Below, piece by piece: positions 16,877 to 25,623 of a stretch of DNA of 64,000 nucleotides. The DNA lies in NCBI RefSeq assembly GCF_003234855.1, contig NZ_QKTO01000014.1, forward strand, positions 1-64,000. Reading direction: 5' to 3'. Both the position numbers and the translations under genes were made by a program. The notes under the pieces were generated by a model. It worked only from the letters and a program-made list of their open reading frames with translations. It made no database searches and was not told the origin of the DNA. Source of the stretch: Curtobacterium sp. MCBD17_032. GTDB taxonomy: Bacteria; Actinomycetota; Actinomycetes; Actinomycetales; Microbacteriaceae. Numbering within the stretch: position 1 is the stretch's first letter; every line of letters starts with the position of its first letter.

Positions 16877-17695
16877 TCAGGCGCCGTGCGCCTCCTCGGC
16901 GACGGGCTGCCACTCGCGCCACGTCGCCAGACGCGACTCGTAGTCCCGCTCCGCGATGCCGAGCGGGGCCTTGCCGAAGAACACCCGGAGCGGGGGCTGC
17001 TCGGCGTCGACGACCTTGAGGATCGCGGCCCGCGTGGCCTCCGGCTTGCCCGGGTCGGCCGCCGAGGGGCGCTTCGACGCGGCCTCGCGGACCTCGGCGT
17101 ACGCCGGGTTCTCCTCGCTGTGCTTCGAGGACGGGCCGGACCAGTCGGTGGAGAAGCCGCCGGGCTCGATGAGGGTGACGGAGATGCCGAAGCCCGCGAC
17201 CTCCTGGGCCAGCGACTGCGACAGGCCCTCGAGTGCCCACTTCGACGCGTGGTAGGCGCCGACCGTCGGGAACGCGCTGATGCCGCCGATGCTCGACACC
17301 TGGATGATGTGCCCCGAGCCCTGCTCGCGCATGATCGGCAGTGCCGCCTGGGTGACCCACACGGCGCCGAACAGGTTGGTCTCGAGCTGGGCCCGGAGCT
17401 CGTCCTCGCTGAGCTCCTCGACCATGCCGAAGTGGCCGAAGCCGGCGTTGTTGACGACGACGTCGAGCGACCCGAAGTGCTCCGCGGCACGGGCGACGGC
17501 GTCGCGGTCGGCGGTCCGGTCGGTCACGTCGAGCCGCAGCCCGAGGAACGTGTCCGGGTACCGGTCGACGAGGTCCTGCACGTCGTCGAGGTCGCGGGCC
17601 GTTCCGGTGACGGAGTCGCCGCGTTCGAGTGCTGCTTCCGCCCACTCGCGGCCGAAGCCCTTGGATGCTCCGGTGATGAACCAGGTCTTGCTCAT
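16877..17695 (-). CDS. Short-chain dehydrogenase/reductase (classical SDR)
   Basis: A 272-residue classical SDR. The NAD(P)-binding motif TGASKGFG is near the N-terminus, followed by NNAGFG, and the catalytic Ser-Tyr-Lys set appears as VSSIGG and YHASKWALEG. An Arg after the first strand region (TARDL) suggests NADPH preference. The C-terminal part after IEPGGF is typical of oxidoreductases of the YusZ/retinol-dehydrogenase-like group. GGAGG precedes the ATG. Substrate unknown. It is followed on the same strand by no other gene, and preceded by an MFS gene ending 88 bp upstream. Confidence 0.93.
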   Translation of the reverse strand: MSKTWFITGASKGFGREWAEAALERGDSVTGTARDLDDVQDLVDRYPDTFLGLRLDVTDRTADRDAVARAAEHFGSLDVVVNNAGFGHFGMVEELSEDELRAQLETNLFGAVWVTQAALPIMREQGSGHIIQVSSIGGISAFPTVGAYHASKWALEGLSQSLAQEVAGFGISVTLIEPGGFSTDWSGPSSKHSEENPAYAEVREAASKRPSAADPGKPEATRAAILKVVDAEQPPLRVFFGKAPLGIAERDYESRLATWREWQPVAEEAHGA

Positions 17696-17783
17696 GTGTC
17701 CTCCAGTCGTGTGACCGGGCCAGTCAACGCCGTGGTCGGTCGGTGCGCGTCGATGTCCGGATCCGGGTGCAGTGCGGGCGGCG

Positions 17784-19334
17784 TCAGACCGACGCCTCGG
17801 TGCCGTGCTTCTTCCCGACGACCACGTCGACGATCCCGGCGACCAACGCCGCCGCGACGAACCCGAGTGACACCACGAGCCCGAGCGGCAGACCCTGCGC
17901 GTAGTCACCCCGCGAACTCGCGAGCGTGGAGTAGAACACGCTGCCGACCGCCGCGATGCCGATCGCGGAGCCGACGCGGGCGCCGACCTGGATGAGCCCG
18001 CCCGCCGAGCCGCCCTGCTCGACCGGGACCTCGGAGAGCGTGAGGGTCTGGTTCGGCGAGATGGTGAGCCCGGACCCGATACCGGCCACGAGCAGCGGCA
18101 GGACGAGCCACCACCCCAGGTCGGACTCGAAGTGGTTCCCGACGACCCAGACGACCGCGCCGAGCCCGATGAGGACGAGGACCGTGCCGATGACGATGAG
18201 CTGCCGGCCGAAGCGGTGCACGACACGGCCGCCGACGGTCGAGGCGATGCCCGAACCGATGGCGAACGGGATGGACGCCAGCCCGGCCATCAGCGCCGAG
18301 TAGTGCAGGCCCGACTGGAGCGCGAGCGTCAGGACGAAGAACAGCGGGGTGAAGCCGGCGAAGTAGACCGTCGCCAGACCGACGCCGAGCGAGAACGACC
18401 GGCGGCGGAACAGCCGGAGGTCGACCACGGGCTCCTTCGTCCGCTGGTAGTGCCGCTCCCACAGGACGAACAACACGCCGAACACGACGGCGACGACGAT
18501 GAGCCACCACTTCGCGTTCCCCTTCCACTCCTGTGACTGCACGAACGGCAGCAGCAGGGCGACCACGGCGGCGCCGAGGAGCAGGATGCCGACCGGGTCG
18601 AAGTCGTGCTTCTTCCCCCGCTCGTCGCCGCTCGGCGCGGGCAGGTACCGGAAGGCCAGGAGGATCGTGACGAGTCCGACGGGCAGGTTCACGAAGAAGA
18701 CGAACCGCCAGCCGTTCTCGGTGCCGAAGGCCGTGATGAGCAGGCCGCCGATGAGCGGGCCGATGGCGGTCGCGATGCCCACGGTGGCACCGAAGAGGCC
18801 GAACGCCGTGCCGCGTTCCTTGCCGCGGAACAGCTGCTGGATGAGCGCGGTGACCTGCGGGGTGAGCAGACCGCCGGCCAGGCCCTGCAGCAGACGGGCG
18901 ATCACCAGGACGAGGCCGTTCGGCGCGAAGCCGCAGAGGGCGCTCGCCAGGGTGAACAGGCCGACCCCGATGACGAACATCCGCCGCCGGCCGGTCGCGT
19001 CACCGAGCCGTCCACCGGGCACGAGCAGCAGGCCGAAGGACAGTGCGTAGCCGGACAGGATCCACTGGACCGCCTCGGGTGTGGTCCCGGGCAGCCCCGT
19101 CGAGATGGACTGCAGCGCGACGTTGACGATCGAGACGTCGAGCAGGACGATGCCGCCACCGAGCAGGCAGATGACGAGCGCCTTCCAGCGGTTCGGGTCC
19201 GGCTGGTCGCCGGAGCTGCGGTCGTCGGTCTGCGCGGGCTTCGAGGCATCGGCGGGCGCAGCGTGGTGCGCCGTGTGGTGGGCGACGGACGGAGCCGCAT
19301 CGGGCTCGGCGGGTCTGCGGTGTTCGGCTGTCAT
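17784..19334 (-). CDS. MFS exporter, DHA2 (14-TM) type
   Basis: A 516-residue DHA2 family transporter with a polar His/Ala/Pro-rich cytoplasmic N-terminus of ~50 residues before TM1. Motifs visible are LLDVSIVNVALQSI in TM1, PGGRLGDATGRRRMF after TM2, and the TM5 motif AIGPLIGGLLITAFG. It probably pumps out drugs or other amphiphiles. It has the same direction as the SDR gene downstream (88-bp gap) and may be co-transcribed. It resembles the exporter at 4379 in type but not closely in sequence. Confidence 0.9.
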   Translation of the reverse strand: MTAEHRRPAEPDAAPSVAHHTAHHAAPADASKPAQTDDRSSGDQPDPNRWKALVICLLGGGIVLLDVSIVNVALQSISTGLPGTTPEAVQWILSGYALSFGLLLVPGGRLGDATGRRRMFVIGVGLFTLASALCGFAPNGLVLVIARLLQGLAGGLLTPQVTALIQQLFRGKERGTAFGLFGATVGIATAIGPLIGGLLITAFGTENGWRFVFFVNLPVGLVTILLAFRYLPAPSGDERGKKHDFDPVGILLLGAAVVALLLPFVQSQEWKGNAKWWLIVVAVVFGVLFVLWERHYQRTKEPVVDLRLFRRRSFSLGVGLATVYFAGFTPLFFVLTLALQSGLHYSALMAGLASIPFAIGSGIASTVGGRVVHRFGRQLIVIGTVLVLIGLGAVVWVVGNHFESDLGWWLVLPLLVAGIGSGLTISPNQTLTLSEVPVEQGGSAGGLIQVGARVGSAIGIAAVGSVFYSTLASSRGDYAQGLPLGLVVSLGFVAAALVAGIVDVVVGKKHGTEASV

Positions 19335-19449
19335 GACGCCCTCACGGTAGGCGCGTCACGGTGCGGGGTCCGCAGGGAGGACGTTTCCTGTCCACACCCC
19401 GGCGCTGTTCACAGCACTCCGTGAACAGGCGCTCAGCCCCGCCGATGTG

Positions 19450-19495
19450 ACGACGGGTGGGAAACGCCCCCCAATGGCCGCTTCCCACCCGTCGT
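19450..19495. terminator. 14-bp stem hairpin after the ECF-associated gene
   Basis: Arms 19450-19463 and 19482-19495 pair perfectly with an 18-nt loop. It lies 31 bp past the stop of the leftward gene at 19527. Confidence 0.6.
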
Positions 19496-19526
19496 CGGTC
19501 TCGTGTCGGTCGACGTCGCCGGACCG

Positions 19527-20291
19527 CTACCCCCAGATCTGCTGCTCGACGGCGTCGAGCAGGCCGTTCGTGGGGAAGTTCGTCTGGCTGACCTCGAACC
19601 ACGTCGTGCCCCGGAAGTACCACGTGTCCGTGGTGTCGACGGGGTACGGCGCTGCCTGTCGGGTCTGCGTGCAGACGCGCGCCGGCCCGCGGTCGGAGCA
19701 GACGTGCCCCCGCTCGACGAGGGTGGTCTCGAAGGCGCTGATCTGCTCGGCCGTCCCTGTCCCGACGTCGATCGACAGCCCCGACACGTCAGCGCTCGGG
19801 TCCATCCACAGGCACGACAGCGCCGTCGTGAGCGGGGCAGCGGCGGTCCGCAGATGAGCGGTACCCGACGGGTCCTGGAGCGGGGTCCCGTCGAAGAGCC
19901 GGTCCCGCTCCGACGCCGGGACGAGCCCGGTGCAGTCCGACGGCAGCGTCGCAGCCGCCGGTGTCGGTGTCGGCGTCGGTGTCGGTGTCGGCGAGTGGAC
20001 GGGGTCTGGGATCTCCTGGACCGGTGCCGCCGCAGGTGTGCTGGGCGCCGCTGGTCCGGTGGGGCTGGGCGCCGGGGCCGACGCCGTGAAGGGCTGTGGG
20101 ATCATCCCGAGGGCGACACCGCCGCTGGTGGCACCGAGGCCGAGCAGCGCGATCACGCCGATCGCGATACCGGCACGGCGACCGCGACGCCGGGGTGCCG
20201 GTCGACGGTCCTCGGCGCGGTCGAGGACGGTCTGCTTCATCGAGACGAGCATCCGCTGCAGGTCGTCTCCAGTGGGGGGCTCAGTGTTCAT
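19527..20291 (-). CDS. Putative membrane partner (anti-sigma-like) of ECF sigma factor
   Basis: A 254-residue single-pass membrane protein: an N-terminal cytoplasmic segment (~40 residues, ending RRRGRRAG), one membrane helix (about 40-62), a Pro/Thr linker with a (PT)n run, and an extracytoplasmic domain with four cysteines and a central YRVD-like region. It overlaps the sigma gene by 11 nt, the arrangement of ECF sigma factors with their membrane regulators. No zinc-binding HxxxCxxC motif is visible, so it is not a ZAS-type anti-sigma. The (PT)n run is encoded by GTCGGT/GTCGGC repeats (on the + strand around 19963-19992). Confidence 0.7.
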   Translation of the reverse strand: MNTEPPTGDDLQRMLVSMKQTVLDRAEDRRPAPRRRGRRAGIAIGVIALLGLGATSGGVALGMIPQPFTASAPAPSPTGPAAPSTPAAAPVQEIPDPVHSPTPTPTPTPTPAAATLPSDCTGLVPASERDRLFDGTPLQDPSGTAHLRTAAAPLTTALSCLWMDPSADVSGLSIDVGTGTAEQISAFETTLVERGHVCSDRGPARVCTQTRQAAPYPVDTTDTWYFRGTTWFEVSQTNFPTNGLLDAVEQQIWG

Positions 20292-20820
20292 CGTGCATCA
20301 CCGCCTTCTTCAGTCGTGCGCGTGAGCGGGAGACCCGCTGGGTGACCGCCCCGACGCTGAGGCCGAGGACCTGCGCGGCCTCGGCGTAGGAGTGGCCCTC
20401 GAGCAGGCACAGTTCGCAGATGCGTCGGTCGGTGGGTGCCAGGGCCGCGATCTCGTCGCGGACCCAGCGGAGGCGTTCGCGGGCCTCGTCGGCACCCGGA
20501 TGCGCTGCGAGGTCCTCGGGGAGCTCGTCCCCGCGGTTCTTCGCGATGCGTCGTGCTTGGTTGCGGGCGTGGTTGCGGCACACCACGAGCAGCCACGGCA
20601 GCAGCGCGCTCGTGGCGAGGTCGAGTCCGGCAGCTTTCTGCCAGAGCGTGAGGAAGGTGTCCTGCACGAGTTCCTCGACGTCCTGCCGGCTGTCGGCCAG
20701 GGCCCACGCGTAACGGGTCAGGGTCGGCGCGAACCGGTCGAACGCGTCGGCCAGCGCCGTGCGGTCCCCGTCCGCGAGCCGACGAGCCAGTGCTGCGTCG
20801 GCTTCGGTGTCGTCATCCAC
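20281..20820 (-). CDS. ECF-type RNA polymerase sigma factor
   Basis: A 179-residue extracytoplasmic-function sigma factor with only regions sigma-2 (FDRFAPTLTRYAWALADSRQ then VEELVQDTFLTLW) and sigma-4 (APTDRRICELCLLEGHSYAEAA then VGAVTQRVSRSR). The GTG start at 20820 follows GAGGGGG. It overlaps the downstream membrane-protein gene by 11 nt, so the two form an operon. The signal and target promoter are unknown. Confidence 0.93.
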   Translation of the reverse strand: MDDDTEADAALARRLADGDRTALADAFDRFAPTLTRYAWALADSRQDVEELVQDTFLTLWQKAAGLDLATSALLPWLLVVCRNHARNQARRIAKNRGDELPEDLAAHPGADEARERLRWVRDEIAALAPTDRRICELCLLEGHSYAEAAQVLGLSVGAVTQRVSRSRARLKKAVMHDEH

Positions 20821-20982
20821 TGATGCCCCCTCTCACCTGGAAGTGTCGAGGACGAGTCGATCCTGACGAGGACCCCGGCCATCGGCGTGTCGGCGGCCCC
20901 GTCGTGTCGCCGAGGTTGCTGTTCGGTCTCGTTCGTCCGTACCGCGGCCCGTCCGGCGGCGCGACACCGCAGAGTGAGGGCC

Positions 20983-21507
20983 ATGGACACGTGGCACCTC
21001 GGCGACACACTCGGCATCATCGGCCGGAGCTTCCTCTGGATGGCCGGCGTGACCGTCCCCGTCGGCGCGGCCGTCGTCTGTGCCGCCATCTCGATCAGCA
21101 GTGGCAGCGCGCCCGACGTCCTCTCCTGGGTCTGGTGGTTCCTCGTGTTCGTCGTCGTCGCCGACGCGCTGACCCTGCTCGGCGCCGTCCTGTCCATGCC
21201 GTTCACGCACCTGCTCGGTCGGGCACTGCAGCGGGTGCCCTCCCGCACGGTCCACACGTCTGCGCACGCGGCCATGGCCGGTGTACTCGGCGCGGGGTCG
21301 TCGGCGCTCGCGATGGCGTGGTGGATGGCGGGCGTCGTCCCGCAGCTCTCCCTCGGCATCGCGATCGCTGCCGGAGCCGCCGCAGCGATCGCCACCTGGC
21401 GCCGGGCCGGATCGCCACGAGGACGCGCGTTGGTCGTCGACGGCGATGTTCCTGCCGGCGAGGACACCGCCGCCATCGACTCCTCGGACGCGGTGATCGC
21501 GCGATGA
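20983..21507 (+). CDS. Membrane protein of unknown function (4 TM)
   Basis: A 174-residue protein with four clear hydrophobic segments (around 10-35, 42-65, 85-110, 115-135) and a short acidic tail. The start at 20983 (MDTWHLGDTLG) is chosen for GAGGG just upstream; the upstream frame has no support. Its stop overlaps the next start by 4 nt (ATGA). No family recognised. Confidence 0.72.
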   Translation: MDTWHLGDTLGIIGRSFLWMAGVTVPVGAAVVCAAISISSGSAPDVLSWVWWFLVFVVVADALTLLGAVLSMPFTHLLGRALQRVPSRTVHTSAHAAMAGVLGAGSSALAMAWWMAGVVPQLSLGIAIAAGAAAAIATWRRAGSPRGRALVVDGDVPAGEDTAAIDSSDAVIAR

Positions 21508-21884
21508 CGGAACGGACAGCGACCCGTCGCGAGCAGGTCAACGGCCGAGCGCTGATCGCGATCCTCCTGGTCGTCGCATGGTGTGCCGTCCTCGTCGTCA
21601 CGGGCGCGCTCGGCCCCCAGGACGGTCCGCCGTCCCAGTTCGACTACGACTCCGGTCAGCTGCCGCCGACAGCGGCTGACCGCGCGAGCGCGACCCTGCA
21701 AGCGTCCGTGCTGATCAGTGCACTCCCCGTCTCCGTCGTCGCGCTGTGCATCTCGGCGAGTTCGCTGCGCGTGTGGCGGGAGCAGGTGACCGCTGTCATC
21801 GCGACGAGCATCTCGAGCCTGGCGACCCTGGTGAGCATCGGTCTCGTGTGGATCGGGTTCGGGACGTTCGTCTTCTTCTCCTGA
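21504..21884 (+). CDS. Small membrane protein of unknown function (2-3 TM)
   Basis: A 126-residue protein with a basic cytoplasmic start, a first helix (about 16-36), a polar loop containing PPSQFDYDSGQLPPTA, and two further helices near the C-terminus. It overlaps the upstream gene by 4 nt, so both are one operon. The stop codon TGA at 21882-21884 directly precedes a fragment of a GNAT gene, a likely deletion junction. Confidence 0.72.
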   Translation: MTERTATRREQVNGRALIAILLVVAWCAVLVVTGALGPQDGPPSQFDYDSGQLPPTAADRASATLQASVLISALPVSVVALCISASSLRVWREQVTAVIATSISSLATLVSIGLVWIGFGTFVFFS

Positions 21885-22325
21885 CGCCATGCCAGGAGCA
21901 CCGGCTACTCCAGGGCGGACGCCGAGCGACTGGTCGCGGGTCAGTCGGACGGGCAGCTCCCCACTCCGGGTTGCTGGCTGCAGCTCGCCGTCCGCGAGCG
22001 CGTGTCCGGGCAGCTCCTCGGCGACCTCGCGGCGCACCGCCTCGACGACCAGCCTGACACGTTCGAGATCGGCGTCACGCTGGCGCGGTCGTCGCAGGGC
22101 CGTGGCATCGCCACCGAGGCGCTGAGCGTGTTGCTCAATCACCGCTTCGACCACGCGAGCGCTCGCCGGGTCGTCGCGTTCTGTGACGCACGCAACATCG
22201 CCGTCGGGCGGCTCCTGACGCGCGCCGGGTTCCGGCAGGAGTCCAGGCAGGTCGACGCCGACTGGTTCGAGGGCGAGTGGACCACGTTGAACGGCCACGC
22301 GCTCCTCGCACGGGAGCGAGGTGGA
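21885..22325 (+). pseudogene. GNAT acetyltransferase, N-terminally truncated
   Basis: Directly after the preceding stop codon the frame reads like the inside of a RimJ/RimL-type GNAT acetyltransferase: YSRADAERLVAGQ, then LGDLAAHRLDD, the acetyl-CoA loop SSQGRGIATEA, and the C-terminal DARNIAVGRLL, GFRQES and WFEGEW. About the first 45 residues of a normal family member are missing and there is no ATG; the first possible start is a GTG at 22002, already inside the domain. No stop codon separates it from the next gene's frame. It is probably a dead remnant; low-level translation from 22002 cannot be ruled out. Confidence 0.7.
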
Positions 22326-22469
22326 GCTCGCTCCCGAGCGGAACCGCCCGCCGACCACGGAGGCCGTCTCGTCCTGCGGTTCCTGAGTCCAGGCCGGGCT
22401 CGGCGGGGCAGGATCGGCACCGGCGTGGCAGCAGCTGCGCCGCGATCGCCATCCGACAGGAGCAGCACC

Positions 22470-23570
22470 ATGGACGACGGATCCCCCGCTTCCCGGACAC
22501 CGGCGGACAGCAGCGAGGCGGTCCTCGTCGTCGGGGCCGGCGGCGTCGTCGGGCGCAGCGTCGTGGAGCACTTCGCCCGCAGTGGTGTCCGCACCCGCGG
22601 TGCCAGTCGCCGCGCTCCGCAGGACCCCGTGTCCGGCTGGGACCACCTGCCCGTCGACCTGTCCGACGCGGACGCAGCGGTCGACGGACTCCGGCCGGCC
22701 GCCGACACCACGCGCCTCGCGTTCGCCGCCTACGTGGAGCACGCCGACCTCGCCGAGCAGATCGCCCCGAACGTCGCGCTCCTCGAGAACACGCTCGACG
22801 CCCTGGATCGGCTCGACGCACCGCTCCGCCACGTCACCCTCTACCAGGGCATGAAGTACTACGGCGCACACCTCGGCCGGTTCAGGACACCGGCGAAGGA
22901 GGACGACCCGCGACTCATGGTCCCGAACTTCTACTACGACCAGGAGGACCTGCTCCGGGAGCGTGCGGCATCCCGGGGGTTCGCGATGACCGTGCTCCGC
23001 CCCGAGGCCGTGATCGGGTACGCGCAGGGCACGCCCATGAACCTGCTCATGGCGATCGGGACGTACGTCAGCATGACGAAGGAGCTCGGGCTGCCGCTGC
23101 GGTTCCCCGGTGCCCGCACCACGTACGACGGCATCTTCTACCAGATGACCGACGCCGAGCTCCTCGCTCGTGCCACCGACTGGGCGGGGACGTCCCCCGT
23201 CGCGGCCGGGGAGGCGTTCAACGTCACGAACGGCGACGTGGTGCGGTGGAGCCACCTGTTCGAGCGCCTAGCCGAGCACCACGGCCTCGACCTCGCCGAA
23301 CCCCAGTCGATGGAGCTCGCGCAGGTGATGCCCTCCCGCGAGGACCTGTGGCAGCGCATGGTGGAGCGCCACGGACTCGTCGCCACCCCGTACGCCGACC
23401 TCGTCGACTGGCGGTTCGCGGACATGATCCTGAACTCGGCCTGGGACAACGTCTCGTCCCTGATCAAGATCCGGCAGGCAGGGTTCACGGAGTGCCACGA
23501 CTCGGCGGACCGGCTGGTGGAGCTGCTGGACGACCTCGGACGGCGGCGGATCCTGCCCGTCCCCGAGTGA
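22470..23570 (+). CDS. PRISE-like SDR family oxidoreductase
   Basis: A 366-residue extended SDR. The NAD(P)-binding glycine motif is GAGGVVGRSV near residue 24. The motifs YQGMKYYG and NFYYDQEDLL are those of the PRISE-like group (progesterone 5-beta-reductase/iridoid-synthase type enone reductases), with Lys and Tyr as expected catalytic residues. AGGAG lies 7 nt before the ATG at 22470. It probably reduces an activated C=C bond with NADPH. It is followed by a short hairpin and the convergent toxin-system operon. Confidence 0.88.
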   Translation: MDDGSPASRTPADSSEAVLVVGAGGVVGRSVVEHFARSGVRTRGASRRAPQDPVSGWDHLPVDLSDADAAVDGLRPAADTTRLAFAAYVEHADLAEQIAPNVALLENTLDALDRLDAPLRHVTLYQGMKYYGAHLGRFRTPAKEDDPRLMVPNFYYDQEDLLRERAASRGFAMTVLRPEAVIGYAQGTPMNLLMAIGTYVSMTKELGLPLRFPGARTTYDGIFYQMTDAELLARATDWAGTSPVAAGEAFNVTNGDVVRWSHLFERLAEHHGLDLAEPQSMELAQVMPSREDLWQRMVERHGLVATPYADLVDWRFADMILNSAWDNVSSLIKIRQAGFTECHDSADRLVELLDDLGRRRILPVPE

Positions 23571-23596
23571 GGCCGGACCGAGCTCACCGGCCCTCG

Positions 23597-23616
23597 GGGC
23601 CTCGACGACGAGGCCC
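23597..23616. terminator. Short hairpin after the PRISE-like gene
   Basis: Arms GGGCCTCG and CGAGGCCC flank a 4-nt loop, 26 bp after the stop at 23570 and before the convergent gene ending at 23711. Confidence 0.45.
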
Positions 23617-23710
23617 GGCGAGAGCACCAGCGTCATCGACCGCCCCACCGGAACTCGACACGCTTGCCCTGCAGCTACGTCCTGACCCGTCCGTCGGAGA
23701 GCGACCGGCT

Positions 23711-24175
23711 TCACACGGCAGAGGTCAGCGCCGCAGCGATGCGCTCGGCCATCGTGCTCTGCACGATGATCGTGCCACGGGTCGTCTCGACCCGGACCCC
23801 TCGACCCGCGGACATCGCGAGCACGCGTGCACCTCGGGAACGTCGGATCCCCACACCGCCGAGGCGTACGGGATCGATCCTCACGACGGTCGCACGCCGT
23901 ACCTGCGCGAGGTCGTACGCGACCCTGAGGAACGGGAAGAACGAGAACCGGATCGTGCCGCCGGTCAGAGTGATCGTGATCCGCGCGAACACCGCAGACA
24001 GCCCGGCCAGGAGACCGACCAGCGTGGCAACGAAGGTTTCGGCGTCGAAGCCGGTGACCGCATTGGTGATGATGATCGCCCCAGCAAGAGCGCCAACCGC
24101 ACTCCCAAGTGCGCGCACAGCCAGCGGTGCTGGGACTTGATCACGTAACTCGGTAGGCGTGCTTTCGAGTGACAA
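23711..24175 (-). CDS. Small membrane protein, candidate immunity protein of SDP-like cluster
   Basis: About 154 residues: two adjacent membrane helices (roughly residues 20-40 and 48-66) followed by a beta-rich soluble part (TITLTGGTIRFSFFPFLRVAYDL and onwards), an arrangement like bacterial PH-domain membrane proteins. It is the last gene of the sdpC-sdpA-sdpB operon and overlaps sdpB by 35 nt if the TTG at 24175 is the start; a GTG about 20 codons in is an alternative. It is not an SdpI homologue. Position at the end of a toxin operon plus membrane topology make it a candidate immunity protein; this is inference. Confidence 0.6.
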   Translation of the reverse strand: MSLESTPTELRDQVPAPLAVRALGSAVGALAGAIIITNAVTGFDAETFVATLVGLLAGLSAVFARITITLTGGTIRFSFFPFLRVAYDLAQVRRATVVRIDPVRLGGVGIRRSRGARVLAMSAGRGVRVETTRGTIIVQSTMAERIAAALTSAV

Positions 24176-25055
24176 ACCAGTCTCGCTTTCTCGGGAAGAT
24201 CTCGTCGTAGGTGGCGTTCACAGGAGTCAGATGCAGGAGGAGCGCGGCCGCCATCACCAGTGAGAACGAGGTGATGCCCATGAAGATCGCGATGGCACCG
24301 TGGAGGATCAGCCCGAGCACGAGAAGGAAGCGCCGCACTCGGGGAGTCAAGAGCGGTCCTATGGCGAGAGCGAACTCGAGTGCGATGGTCGAGAACGTCG
24401 CGAGCGCTGTGATGAGTGGTGCGGTGGTCATTGTCTGGACCATCGGAGCGAGCAGCGGTCCCGGCCCGAAGGTCGGACTGCGGAGCCAGTAGTAGAGGGC
24501 AGTTCCGTTCGCCCACTCCGGTACCGCGAGCTTCCCGACGGACGCCTCGAGATAGACGACGAAGATCTGCACCCGAACGAGCGCCCAACCAACGAACGCC
24601 AAGCTGCCGCGTACTGAAGCGCACCGATCAGAGGTCTGGTCCGACCACGAGCTTCGGCGCCAATCGGTGCAGCTGAGCGGGATCAGCAGAAGACCGAGGA
24701 TCCCGTACAGCTGGTCACCACCATCACCCAACGTCATCGTCACGCTGGCGCTGAGGATGAGGTAGGCGGCGGGTAGGGCCGTGAGCCAGGGAAGGGCTCC
24801 GCTGGCGAAGACCAGCAGGACTGACCCGGCCAGTATGCGCGCGGTATCGAGGTGTTGACCGAGGAGGCAGAAGAACGCCCAGCCGTTGTACGCGTCGCAG
24901 AGCGGTGCCTCCTGCTGAACAGCGCTGGTCGTGAACAGAACCCATGCAGGATTCGTCAGCAGAGTCAGAGCCATGCCGGCGTAGAGCACACTCCGGGCAA
25001 CACCGAGCCCCGCTCCCCACGGGTACGCGATCATCGACCCGCCGCGATCAGCCAT
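24141..25055 (-). CDS. SdpB-like HTTM-family membrane protein
   Basis: A 304-residue protein with about seven or eight hydrophobic segments, resembling SdpB/HTTM-domain proteins (features: PLCDAYNGWAFFCLLG, LVRVQIFVVYLEASVGKL, WANGTALYYWLR). In Bacillus subtilis SdpB is a membrane protein needed, with SdpA, to turn pro-SdpC into the active SDP peptide toxin. Here it overlaps the sdpA-like gene by 8 nt. ATG at 25055 has GAGG upstream; a second ATG at 25034 is possible. Codon choice is less GC-biased than in neighbouring genes. Confidence 0.8.
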   Translation of the reverse strand: MADRGGSMIAYPWGAGLGVARSVLYAGMALTLLTNPAWVLFTTSAVQQEAPLCDAYNGWAFFCLLGQHLDTARILAGSVLLVFASGALPWLTALPAAYLILSASVTMTLGDGGDQLYGILGLLLIPLSCTDWRRSSWSDQTSDRCASVRGSLAFVGWALVRVQIFVVYLEASVGKLAVPEWANGTALYYWLRSPTFGPGPLLAPMVQTMTTAPLITALATFSTIALEFALAIGPLLTPRVRRFLLVLGLILHGAIAIFMGITSFSLVMAAALLLHLTPVNATYDEIFPRKRDWFVTRKHAYRVT

Positions 25056-25623
25056 TCCGGCAACTCACCTCGAGCGCGATCGCCTCACCGACGTAGGTGC
25101 GGTCGCGAGACAGATGCCGCCACTCCCAGGGAGTCGGCTTCGTCGCTGCCAGAAGAACGTCGCCGCAGAGCGTGGGATGCGGAAGCGGGTTCACGACGAA
25201 GCGCCGTCGCTGATCGCTCACACAACGCGCAACGTCCCCGCCGTGGCACCTCCGCCACGCTCCCCTCGGGATCCCGGCGAGGACGGACGCCATCTCCACC
25301 CCTTGCCGACGCCCCTCCCGGCTCAGGCCGCCGAGGAAGCGGAATTGCGCGTTCGAGAGTCCCGCGACCTGGATCCACCGGCCGCCATGCTGGACGTACG
25401 CGGTCGGGGTCGCGGAGCGAGCGGGTTTCGTGAAGAAGGCCCATCCCTGCGGAGCGACCCGGGAGAGCACCGCTCCGACGTCCCCCTGTCCGGGCAACTG
25501 CACCGCAGCGGTCCCGCCAAGCCGATCGGCCAGTGAGTAGCTCACGAACACAACCGCGAGCAAGAGACCACAGACCGTTACAGCCGGAGAAGCTTTCCAA
25601 CTACGGCCTCGTTCACCGGCCAC
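25048..25623 (-). CDS. SdpA-like protein of peptide-toxin system
   Basis: A 191-residue protein with a single N-terminal membrane anchor (residues ~13-32) and a soluble domain carrying PQGWAFFTKPAR, which matches the hallmark of SdpA family proteins (W-x-FFT). Three or four cysteines lie in the C-terminal half (RRCHG, ARCVSD, TLCGD, VSCRNG). It starts with GTG at 25623, overlapping the sdpC-like gene by 11 nt, and ends overlapping sdpB by 8 nt. In Bacillus SdpA is required for toxin maturation; the same role is inferred. Confidence 0.78.
   Translation of the reverse strand: MAGERGRSWKASPAVTVCGLLLAVVFVSYSLADRLGGTAAVQLPGQGDVGAVLSRVAPQGWAFFTKPARSATPTAYVQHGGRWIQVAGLSNAQFRFLGGLSREGRRQGVEMASVLAGIPRGAWRRCHGGDVARCVSDQRRRFVVNPLPHPTLCGDVLLAATKPTPWEWRHLSRDRTYVGEAIALEVSCRNG

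Noticed and set aside
19961..19992. GTCGGT/GTCGGC tandem repeat considered as an operator or CRISPR-like repeat
   Set aside because: It simply encodes the Pro-Thr linker of the ECF-associated membrane protein; repeats are too short and without spacers.
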